Assembly: GCF_001427605.1 (NCBI RefSeq)
Contig: NZ_LMGZ01000004.1
Span: 54,299 to 118,298 of the forward strand
Source of the DNA: Devosia sp. Root635
GTDB lineage: Bacteria > Pseudomonadota > Alphaproteobacteria > Rhizobiales > Devosiaceae
Reading direction: 5' to 3'
Length of the DNA stretch: 64,000 nucleotides
Shown here: piece by piece, positions 32,572 through 40,245 of the stretch
Position numbering within the stretch: position 1 is the stretch's first letter
Layout: every line of letters starts with the position of its first letter
Translations under genes and position numbers: made by a program
Notes under the pieces: model-generated
The model's input: the letters and a program-made list of their open reading frames with translations, nothing else
The model's database searches: none
What the model was told of the DNA's origin: nothing

Positions 32572-35253
32572 ATGACCACTCAGGAACAACTGGCAAACCG
32601 CTGCGTCGACGTGGCCGAACTGGCGAAGTCCGCGGTCGAATGGATTGTCGACGAAGACAATGCCGAGCTTGTCGGCCTGCAGCGCAAGTCGCTGGTGCGG
32701 ATGCTGCGCAAGAGCACGCGAAGGGCGCAGAAACTGGCCAGGTCGGCCCGCACCAAGATGAGCGTCAGCGTGTTTGGCCCCAGCCAGGCCGGCAAGTCCT
32801 TCCTCGTCTCGGTTCTGGCGCGCCCGGCAGGCGGCCGGCTGGTGTCCGACTTCCCTGGGCCGGGTGGCCGCATGGACTATATCAGCGAAATCAATCCGGT
32901 AGGCGAAGGCGAATCCACCGGTCTGGTGACGCGCTTCACCATGACCAGGGAACCGTGTCCCGAAGGGTTCCCGATCAAGCTGGTGCTCCTGAGCGAAGCG
33001 GATGTCGCCCGCACCCTTATCAACAGCTTCTACATGGACGGCGACCAGTCCGAAGTGCCGCCCGAGCCTGCCGAAATCACGCAGCACCTCGACACGTTCC
33101 GGGGTAAATGCGGCGCCGACGTGCCCGGCATGAGCTTCGAGGAAGTGCTGGAGATCGCCGAATACGTCAACGGCACTTTCGGGCGCACGGCCTTTTCCGC
33201 ATCCCTGCGGCCCTTCTGGGACGAGGCGGCAAGCATTGCGCCGGGCCTGTCGGTGCGGGACCGTGCGGCCTTTTACGAAATCCTCTGGGGCGGCCACAAG
33301 GAACTGACAGGGCTCTATGTCCAACTGGCCGAGGCACTGGGCAAAATCCAGAATGCGGAGATGGTACATGTGGGCCTCGACGCACTGACGCCGCGCGAGT
33401 CCTCTATTATCGATGTCAAGACGCTGCACGGTTTGAACGGCGATGGCGGGGGAGATTTGCTCGCCCTGCGGTTGCCATCGGGCATGACGGCGAGTCTGCC
33501 GCGCGCCGTGGTCTGTGCGCTGGCGGCCGAACTGGTCATGCCGATGGTAGACCAGCCATCGGACATTTTCGCGGAGACTGACCTTCTCGATTTCCCCGGC
33601 GCTCGCAATCGTTTCGAGCAGCCGCTTAAGGTAACGCTTTCAAAGCCGGACAAGCTCCCCGAACTGCTGTTGCGCGGCAAGGTGGCCTATCTCTTCGACC
33701 GCTATGTGGAAAACCAGGAAATCACCTCGATGCTGCTCTGCGTGCCGGACAGCAACATGGAAACGCTGGATTTGCCTGGCCTGGTCGACAACTGGATTGC
33801 CCTGACGCACGGCACGACACCTGCTCAGCGCGCGCAGACCAACTGCATTCTGTTCTTCGTCATGACCAAGTTCGACAAGCACCTCGGCGACTCCGCCTCG
33901 GGCGGGGAGGAGGAATTGCGGTTCGATCGCCGGGTGAAGGCCTCGCTGCTTGAAAAGTTCGGCCGCGGTACCGACGCCTGGGTCAAGGAATGGTCGCCGG
34001 GAAAGCCGTTCCAGAACTGCTACTGGCTGCGCAATCCGAACTATTTCGTCGAGGGCCTGATCGACTATGACGCCGATATGCAGGAGCTTGGCATCAAGCC
34101 CGAAAAGGCGGAGCGTATTGCAGAGCTAAAGGCCGGCTGCCTGGTCGCGCCCAATGTCCAGAGGCATTTTTCCAACCCCGACATCGCGTGGGAAGCTGCG
34201 CTCAAGACCAACGACGGCGGCGTTGGCTACCTCATCGAGCAACTGACCAAGGTCTGCAAGCCGGACAGCAAGATCAAGCAGATCACCGCCCAGCTCGACC
34301 GGTTGGTTAACGACGTGCGCGGCGAAATTGGCCGTTTCCACATCTCGGACGACATCGAACAACGTATCCAGGAGAAGCGAAAGGCGGCCGGGGAATTGAT
34401 CGATGGCCTCGAGGCGGCTTTCCGGCGCCACCGGTTCGGCGCCTTCCTCAGCGCCCTCATGGTCGATCAGGATACGCTGCGCGACCGGATTGCCCGCGTG
34501 CCGAGTTCGGTGCGCATCAGTCGGGCGGTTTCGGCTGCCGTGGCTGCGCCGGTTCCGGGCGCTTCGCCCGGCGCACCTGCAGCGCTGGCCAGGCCGGGGG
34601 CAGGGCTGCTCAGGCCCGGCGCGGCGCCGGCGCCGGCCGTTGCGGACAGCGTTCCAGTCGACACCGCCGTCACGCCGGAAATCCGGACCATGACGCTCGA
34701 GGCCTTTCAGGCGGAAACCTCGGTCGAGGTATGGATCGAGGGCCTGAAGCGCTTTCGCGACGATGTGGATACGTTGCGCAGCTTTGGCCTGACCGAAGAG
34801 AGCGTCGCCAATGCCAGCGCGGAACTGTCCCACGCAGTTCGCCGCAGCGGCGTGGTGGACGCCATCCAGGACCAGCTTCGTGCGATGAATTTCGGTCTGA
34901 CGGTAGACAAGCAGGCCGAGCCCGCATCGATCGTCTGCGCCGAACGGATCAACAAATTTGTCACTGCCCTTGGTACGGAATCCATGGTGGACAAGGACAA
35001 GCCGTCCGTACCCCTGCCAGATGGAAGCGCCCGCATCGTGTTCGAACCACGCCACCATTCCGAGACCGCGGACGATCTGCCGGCCCTCGGCCGCCCCGCC
35101 GCAGAAGAGTTCTGGACCGACTGGGTCTTTGCGCTCGATGCCATGTTCGAGGCGAACGCCCGCGATACCGGCAACGGCAAGATCAACATCGAGCAGAACC
35201 TGCGCATCGGCAAGATCATAAGGGGTCTGGACGGCGAGGAGCCCCGCCCGTGA
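32572..35253 (+). CDS. srfC: SrfC family protein, P-loop GTPase-like
   Basis: An 893-residue cytoplasmic protein with the SrfC N-terminal plan. A helical lead-in is followed by P-loop GPSQAGKSFLV (69-79), then GRMDYISEINPVGEGESTGL. The G3-like DFPG is at 340-343 (DLLDFPGARN) and the G4-like TKFD at 432-435 (FFVMTKFDKH). The order and spacing suit a large dynamin-like or septin-like GTPase. After the catalytic part come helical segments (EQRIQEKRKAAGELIDGLEA) and an Ala/Pro-rich linker near residue 660, then a further helical domain. An AGGTGA lies four bases before the ATG. The gene directly follows srfB and its stop overlaps the next start (GTGA). Confidence 0.92.
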   Translation: MTTQEQLANRCVDVAELAKSAVEWIVDEDNAELVGLQRKSLVRMLRKSTRRAQKLARSARTKMSVSVFGPSQAGKSFLVSVLARPAGGRLVSDFPGPGGRMDYISEINPVGEGESTGLVTRFTMTREPCPEGFPIKLVLLSEADVARTLINSFYMDGDQSEVPPEPAEITQHLDTFRGKCGADVPGMSFEEVLEIAEYVNGTFGRTAFSASLRPFWDEAASIAPGLSVRDRAAFYEILWGGHKELTGLYVQLAEALGKIQNAEMVHVGLDALTPRESSIIDVKTLHGLNGDGGGDLLALRLPSGMTASLPRAVVCALAAELVMPMVDQPSDIFAETDLLDFPGARNRFEQPLKVTLSKPDKLPELLLRGKVAYLFDRYVENQEITSMLLCVPDSNMETLDLPGLVDNWIALTHGTTPAQRAQTNCILFFVMTKFDKHLGDSASGGEEELRFDRRVKASLLEKFGRGTDAWVKEWSPGKPFQNCYWLRNPNYFVEGLIDYDADMQELGIKPEKAERIAELKAGCLVAPNVQRHFSNPDIAWEAALKTNDGGVGYLIEQLTKVCKPDSKIKQITAQLDRLVNDVRGEIGRFHISDDIEQRIQEKRKAAGELIDGLEAAFRRHRFGAFLSALMVDQDTLRDRIARVPSSVRISRAVSAAVAAPVPGASPGAPAALARPGAGLLRPGAAPAPAVADSVPVDTAVTPEIRTMTLEAFQAETSVEVWIEGLKRFRDDVDTLRSFGLTEESVANASAELSHAVRRSGVVDAIQDQLRAMNFGLTVDKQAEPASIVCAERINKFVTALGTESMVDKDKPSVPLPDGSARIVFEPRHHSETADDLPALGRPAAEEFWTDWVFALDAMFEANARDTGNGKINIEQNLRIGKIIRGLDGEEPRP

Positions 35254-36362
35254 ACCTGACCGTCAAGCCCGATCCGAAGCGACCATCCGGCGGCTATGCC
35301 GTCCTCGAAGGCGATATTCCCGGCGAAGAGGCCTGGGTGGCTGTCTTCAACACCTTCAGCGAACGCTTCCTTGGCCAGCATGGCTGGCAATCGGCCAGGA
35401 TTGAATTCGGCCCCTATCCGGTCGAGCGCTCCGGCGGCGGATCGGCCATCGTGATCGGGCCGGAAATCGTCAATCACATCGAAGAATATGCCGTACTGCG
35501 CCTGCAGATCGGCACCTTGGCCGCGACGGTCAACTGGCCCGATACCATCCAGGACCGGCCGGGTGCCGCCATGATCGGCGGTATCCGCGCCGTCGAGGGC
35601 AAGCCCGGCGCCGCACCGCGCCAGCGTGTGGTGGTTTACGACGAATCCCTGCCGGAAGAACGTCCGCTGCATGATGAGGCGGTCGAGGAGGACGTCGCCC
35701 AAGGCGGTGGAGAGGGCGAGGAAATCGACCTGGTCCAGGCCGAAACACCCATCGAGGCACCCAAAAAGCGGCGGGTCTGGCCCTGGCTGCTGCTCCTGTT
35801 CTTGATCCTGGCAGCGGCGGCCATCGCGGTCTGGTTCTTCCTGCTGCAGCCGCGGCCAGCAGAGGAAGCGGCTGCCGAGACTGCGCCGATTGAAGAAGAG
35901 CTGGTCCCGGCGGAGCCGGCGACCGAGCAACCATCCGCCCCCGAAGCGGCTGTTGTGCCGCCGCCGGAACCGGTCGCGATGGACAATTGTGCTTCCGAAT
36001 CGCTGCGGGCGCTTGCCGGGCAGCCCTTTGCCGGCGCGCTTGAAACCGTCATTTCCTGCGGCAGCGCGGTGACGCCGGACATGGCCCTGTCCCTGATCGA
36101 AAGAGCGGCCGCCGAGGAGGATGCTTCGGCCCTCTATATCTTCGGCCAGCTCTACGACGGCCGTTCAGAGGTGGATGGCATAGAAGATGACATTGGCCTC
36201 ACCTTTTCCGACAGCCCGGCGCAGGCTGCCGAATATTATGCCCGAGCCGCAACTGCTGGTTCGACCGAGGCGAATGAAGCGCTCCTGGTCGTCTGCGGAC
36301 GGTTGGAACAGATGAGCGACACGCTGGCGCAGAACGCCCTTGAGGAGCATTGCCCGTCATGA
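35250..36362 (+). CDS. single-pass membrane protein with Sel1-like C-terminus
   Basis: A 370-residue protein starting at a GTG that overlaps the srfC stop. Residues 1-150 form a cytoplasmic domain of unknown fold (GEEAWVAVFNTFSERFLGQH, AVLRLQIGTLAATVNWP), followed by an acidic linker, a membrane helix (WPWLLLLFLILAAAAIAVWF, near residues 175-195), an Ala/Pro/Glu-rich periplasmic spacer, and a C-terminal region resembling Sel1/TPR repeats (ALYIFGQLYDG, AAEYYARAATAGS). The layout suggests a bridge between the cytoplasmic SrfB/SrfC pair and periplasmic partners. I do not recognise the N-terminal domain. The stop overlaps the ATG of the vWA gene. Confidence 0.65.
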   Translation: MNLTVKPDPKRPSGGYAVLEGDIPGEEAWVAVFNTFSERFLGQHGWQSARIEFGPYPVERSGGGSAIVIGPEIVNHIEEYAVLRLQIGTLAATVNWPDTIQDRPGAAMIGGIRAVEGKPGAAPRQRVVVYDESLPEERPLHDEAVEEDVAQGGGEGEEIDLVQAETPIEAPKKRRVWPWLLLLFLILAAAAIAVWFFLLQPRPAEEAAAETAPIEEELVPAEPATEQPSAPEAAVVPPPEPVAMDNCASESLRALAGQPFAGALETVISCGSAVTPDMALSLIERAAAEEDASALYIFGQLYDGRSEVDGIEDDIGLTFSDSPAQAAEYYARAATAGSTEANEALLVVCGRLEQMSDTLAQNALEEHCPS

Positions 36363-38299
36363 TCACCATGCCAAAGACGTTTCGTCGCTTCACCAATGCC
36401 ACGGCGATTTCGCTGGCGATGGCGCTCATTCCGGGGGCGGCCGGGGTGGTGGCGCAGGAGCGGCCCCTTCTGATAGAGGGTACACAGACGCTTTATCAGC
36501 GCGTGCTGACCCGGCCGGGCGCGACGCTCCGCGATGAGCCGGGTGAGGAGGAAGGCGAGGCGCTTCCTGCCTTTCAACCGCTCTATGTCTTTATGCGACA
36601 GGATGGCTGGTCCCAGGTGGGCCACTCTGCATCGGCGGCGCCGGTGGGCTGGGTCGACAATACTCAGGTCATCGAGTGGAACCAGAATATCGTCGCTGCC
36701 TTCACCAACCCGGCCAATCGCAAGCGGCAGTTCCTTTTCCGTACCGAGGAGGCGCTGCGGGCGCTGATGGAAAGCGAGGCCCTGCGCCCGATGCAGGACG
36801 CGCTGATCGAAAAGGCGGCCAGCGGACTCATCGCGCCGGAAGATAATGTGGTGGCGGCCGAGCCCGAAAATTTCGTCAATATCCAGGACGAACTCTACAT
36901 CATGCCCATCCTCGACTATGTCGAGGATGTCCATCCGCTCAACTATGACGACAATCTGATTATGCACGTCGCGTCGGCCGCGTTGCACGAAGAACTGCCC
37001 ATGCCGGAAGAGCCCGCTACGACCGGCGAATTCGATGCTGGCGTGGTCTTCGTTCTCGACACCACGCGTTCGATGGGGCCTTACATCGGTCGCACCCGCG
37101 ACGCCCTCGAGCAGATCATCAACGACGTGCGCGGCACGGATGTGGGCGACCGCATCAATTTTGGCGCCATCGGCTTCCGCGACAGCGTTGAAGCAGTGCC
37201 TGGGCTCGAATACCGAACCAAGGTGATCGTCGAACTGGCACGCCGTGACGACCAGACGCCGGTACTTGCGGCGGTACAGGAAGCGACCCAGGTGGCGGAG
37301 GCCAGTTCTCCGGGCTTCAACGAGGACAGCCTCGCTGGCGTCGAGGACGCTATCGAGATCGATCAGTGGCTGTCCGGAAGTGCCGATCCCTTCGATGGTC
37401 GCTACATCATTCTGGTGACCGATGCCGGCCCCAACGATGTCAACGACCCGCTCACCCGCTCCCGGATCGGCGCCGCCGAACTGCAGAGCATGGCGAGGGA
37501 GAAGGGCATCGTGGTCATGACCCTTCACCTCAAGACCGCCGATGGCGGGCAGGCCAATCACGAATATGCGGCCGAGCAGTATCGTCAGTTGTCGCGTTTC
37601 GACGACGGGCAATATTACTACCCCATTGAGAACGGCTCCGAAGACGCCTTCGAGCAGACCGTGACCCTGTTGGTCACGGCGCTGACGGATCATGTTCGCG
37701 CTGCGCTCGGAGAAGAGTCCGTGCTGAGCGAGGAAGAAACCGGCGACGACCTTGTCGAACTCGGACGGGCCATGCGGCTTGCCTATCTCGGCGCCCGTGA
37801 AGGGACGCGCGCGCCGGCCGTGTTCGATGGCTGGGTTTCCGAGCGGGCCATCGAGGATCCGCGCGCTCTGACCATCAAGCCACGCCTGCTGATCACCAAG
37901 AACGAACTGGCCACCATGGCCGAGCTGACCGAGAACATCGTGCGCATTGGCGAGAGTACCCGCGAACAGGACGACGCGACGGCTTTCTTCGACCAGCTTC
38001 AGGGCGTGATCGCAACCATGGCGCAAAACCCCGACAACCTGCTCGCGGCCGATGCCGGCACGATCGGCGGCGCGCTGGAATATCTGGAGCGGCTGCCCTA
38101 TCGCAGCCCCATCCTGGCCATCGATTCCCGCCGCTGGGGCGAAAGCGCCATGGTGCGTCGCGGCATACTCGACGTCTTGCGGCAGAAACTGGTGCTCTAT
38201 CGCAAGTGGCTGTTCGACCAGACGGTATGGACCGAACTCTACGAGGGCGCGCCGGACGGCGAGTGGGTCTTCGCCATGCCCTTCGACGTACTGCCCTGA
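36359..38299 (+). CDS. exported von Willebrand factor A domain protein
   Basis: A 646-residue protein starting at an ATG that overlaps the preceding stop (ATGA). A signal peptide (RFTNATAISLAMALIPGAAG, cleavage near VVAQ) is followed by an SH3-like segment (ATLRDEPGEEEGEALPAF, PLYVFMRQDGWSQVGH, GWVDNTQVIEW). A vWA domain spans about 225-450, with MIDAS residues Asp234, Thr236 and Ser238 (VLDTTRSMGPYIG) and the later RYIILVTDAGPND. The metal-binding MIDAS implies adhesion to or recognition of a protein partner in the periplasm. The C-terminal 200 residues are helical and unassigned. The neighbouring DUF2135-like domain is often found with vWA proteins, so the two may interact. Confidence 0.85.
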   Translation: MITMPKTFRRFTNATAISLAMALIPGAAGVVAQERPLLIEGTQTLYQRVLTRPGATLRDEPGEEEGEALPAFQPLYVFMRQDGWSQVGHSASAAPVGWVDNTQVIEWNQNIVAAFTNPANRKRQFLFRTEEALRALMESEALRPMQDALIEKAASGLIAPEDNVVAAEPENFVNIQDELYIMPILDYVEDVHPLNYDDNLIMHVASAALHEELPMPEEPATTGEFDAGVVFVLDTTRSMGPYIGRTRDALEQIINDVRGTDVGDRINFGAIGFRDSVEAVPGLEYRTKVIVELARRDDQTPVLAAVQEATQVAEASSPGFNEDSLAGVEDAIEIDQWLSGSADPFDGRYIILVTDAGPNDVNDPLTRSRIGAAELQSMAREKGIVVMTLHLKTADGGQANHEYAAEQYRQLSRFDDGQYYYPIENGSEDAFEQTVTLLVTALTDHVRAALGEESVLSEEETGDDLVELGRAMRLAYLGAREGTRAPAVFDGWVSERAIEDPRALTIKPRLLITKNELATMAELTENIVRIGESTREQDDATAFFDQLQGVIATMAQNPDNLLAADAGTIGGALEYLERLPYRSPILAIDSRRWGESAMVRRGILDVLRQKLVLYRKWLFDQTVWTELYEGAPDGEWVFAMPFDVLP

Positions 38300-38308
38300 C
38301 CTGGCGCC

Positions 38309-39049
38309 ATGAAAACGACAATCGTCGCCGACGGAGTGCGGGTGTCGCTGCGTGACCGCGAGCGCAGCTTCACCCTGGCTATAGACGGGCTTGAAATCTA
38401 TCCCGGTCAGGCGGTGGGGCTGACCGGTGCCAGCGGCACCGGCAAGACACTGCTGCTCGAAGTGCTCGGCCTGCTCAAGCGGCCCGATCCGGTCGGCTTC
38501 TATGGGTTTCTTGATGGCGAAGACTTTGTCGATCTTGCCGGATTGTGGCGCAGGCGCTGGAAGGGCGGGGCCATCGCCCATGCGCGCGGCAATCACTTCG
38601 GCTTCGTGCCGCAGAGTGGTGGCTTGCTGCCGTTCTACACGGTGCGGGAAAACATCGCGCTCAGCCAGAAGATCAGCGGGCGGGAGGATGCGGGGTTTGT
38701 CGACACCCTCATCGCCCGGCTCGGCTTGCAGGATCTGGCAAGGCTCCGCCCGCACCAGCTCTCCATCGGTCAGCGGCAAAGGGCCATCATCGCCCGCGCT
38801 CTGGCCCATCGGCCGGTGATGGTCATTGCCGACGAACCAACGGCGGCGCTTGACCCGGCCAACGCCGCCGGCGCGATGGACCTGCTGCTCGAGATGGTGC
38901 AGCGGCAGGGTGCCGCCCTGATCGTTTCGTCGCATGATGTGGACATGCTCGACAGCCTGCCCTTGCAGCGCTTTCATCTCGAGCCCGACCGCGACGTGGC
39001 GGCCGGCGACGCGGGTAGTGTGCTCGTGCGCCAGCCTGTCGGGAGCTAG
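38309..39049 (+). CDS. ABC transporter ATP-binding protein, LolD/MacB-like
   Basis: A 246-residue ATPase. Walker A is GASGTGKT (about 41-48), the signature is LSIGQRQR in place of LSGGQ, and Walker B is VMVIADEPTAALDP. The DEPTAALD form and short length place it with the LolD/MacB/FtsE group that drives mechanotransmission rather than import. Its permease is encoded next. With no binding protein gene nearby, the pair could extract a lipoprotein or move a periplasmic component of the system. Confidence 0.88.
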   Translation: MKTTIVADGVRVSLRDRERSFTLAIDGLEIYPGQAVGLTGASGTGKTLLLEVLGLLKRPDPVGFYGFLDGEDFVDLAGLWRRRWKGGAIAHARGNHFGFVPQSGGLLPFYTVRENIALSQKISGREDAGFVDTLIARLGLQDLARLRPHQLSIGQRQRAIIARALAHRPVMVIADEPTAALDPANAAGAMDLLLEMVQRQGAALIVSSHDVDMLDSLPLQRFHLEPDRDVAAGDAGSVLVRQPVGS

Positions 39050-39053
39050 CGCC

Positions 39054-40244
39054 ATGCTCTTGCTGGGACTGGCGCTGCGCGACCTGCGGCGCGACTGGGT
39101 TTACCTCTTCTGCAACGTCGCCATGCTGGTTGGCGTCATCGTGCCGCTGCTGCTGCTGTTTGGGGTGCGCAACGGCGTCTATGAGGCATTGATCGGCCGG
39201 CTGCTGACAGACCCCACCGTGCTGCAGATCGATACGCGCGGCAATCATTCCTTCACCGAGGACGATGCGGCCGAGGTGCGCGCCATGGACGGTGCCGGCT
39301 TCGTGACTCTGAAGACGCGCAGCCTCTTCGATTTCATCAATGTGCGCCCCGAGGGCGGTCGGCAGGTGCGGGACGCTCTGCTTTCGCCCAGTGGCGGCGG
39401 CGACCCCATGCTGCCCGTCGAAGCGCTGGGTGCGGGGGAGGTCGCCTTGAGTGCGGGCCTTGCCAAGGCGATAGACATTGCGCCCGGAGCGCGGGTCGAA
39501 CTCATAACACAGGCCCCCGAGCGGGCGCGGCAACTGGTGCTGGTGGCCGACGTCGTGGCGATCGTGCCCGAAAACGTGCTCAGTGGCCGCACCGTTCTTG
39601 CCGATATCGAAGTGCTGGACCTGGTCGAGGCCTTTTATGATCAATATGCCCTGCCCGAGCACGGCATTACCGAGGGGCGGCCGCTGGCGCAGCGTGTCAA
39701 GGATTTCGAGGGGCTGCGGGCCTTCGCTACGAGCCTCGAAGCGATCGCGCCCCTGCAGGAGGCGATAGAGGCGCGCTTCGGCATCGCCACGACATCGCGC
39801 AGCGGCGAGGTGGCGCGCGTGCTTGGGCTCGGACGAAATCTGGGGCTGGCACTCCTGCTGACCACGTCCGTCGCGGGGTTGGGACTGGCCTCGGCGCTGG
39901 TCGCCAGCTTCTGGACCGAGGCGGCGCGCAAGCGTTATACCCTCGCCAACCTGGCGCTTCTGGGGCTTACCCCGGCCGGCCTGCTGCTGTTTCCGGTGGT
40001 GCAGGCCGCAGCGATGGCCGTTCTGGGCATCGCGGCTTCGTTTTCGCTGTTTGCCTTGGCCGCGCAGATGGCCGAGCATCTGTTCGAGACGGGGCTCACG
40101 AGTTCGGGAGGCCTGGTGGTGATTACGCCCCCACAGGGCGCGGCCATTGTCCTTGCCATTCTGGGCCTCGTCGTCGTTACGTCCTTTGCCGCCGCCTGGC
40201 GGGCGCAGCGGACCGATCCAGCCATCGTTCTGAGGGGAGGATAG
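39054..40244 (+). CDS. ABC transporter permease, FtsX/MacB-like with periplasmic domain
   Basis: A 396-residue permease: TM1 near 18-40 (LFCNVAMLVGVIVPLLLLFG), a periplasmic domain of roughly 220 residues, then three C-terminal membrane helices (LGLALLLTTSVAGLGLASAL; LLLFPVVQAAAMAVLGIAAS; AAIVLAILGLVVVTSFAAAW). This is the MacB/LolC/FtsX layout. The end APAxV-like DPAIVLRGG matches the common C-terminus of MacB/LolC permeases. It starts four bases after the ATPase stop and ends just before the FGE-domain gene. Confidence 0.82.
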   Translation: MLLLGLALRDLRRDWVYLFCNVAMLVGVIVPLLLLFGVRNGVYEALIGRLLTDPTVLQIDTRGNHSFTEDDAAEVRAMDGAGFVTLKTRSLFDFINVRPEGGRQVRDALLSPSGGGDPMLPVEALGAGEVALSAGLAKAIDIAPGARVELITQAPERARQLVLVADVVAIVPENVLSGRTVLADIEVLDLVEAFYDQYALPEHGITEGRPLAQRVKDFEGLRAFATSLEAIAPLQEAIEARFGIATTSRSGEVARVLGLGRNLGLALLLTTSVAGLGLASALVASFWTEAARKRYTLANLALLGLTPAGLLLFPVVQAAAMAVLGIAASFSLFALAAQMAEHLFETGLTSSGGLVVITPPQGAAIVLAILGLVVVTSFAAAWRAQRTDPAIVLRGG

Positions 40245-40245
40245 C

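Noticed and set aside
36236..39055. 939-codon open frame on the minus strand opposite the vWA and ABC genes
   Set aside because: The plus-strand frames have signal peptide, MIDAS and Walker motifs with good starts. The minus frame has no recognisable domain and is a by-product of high-GC codon use.
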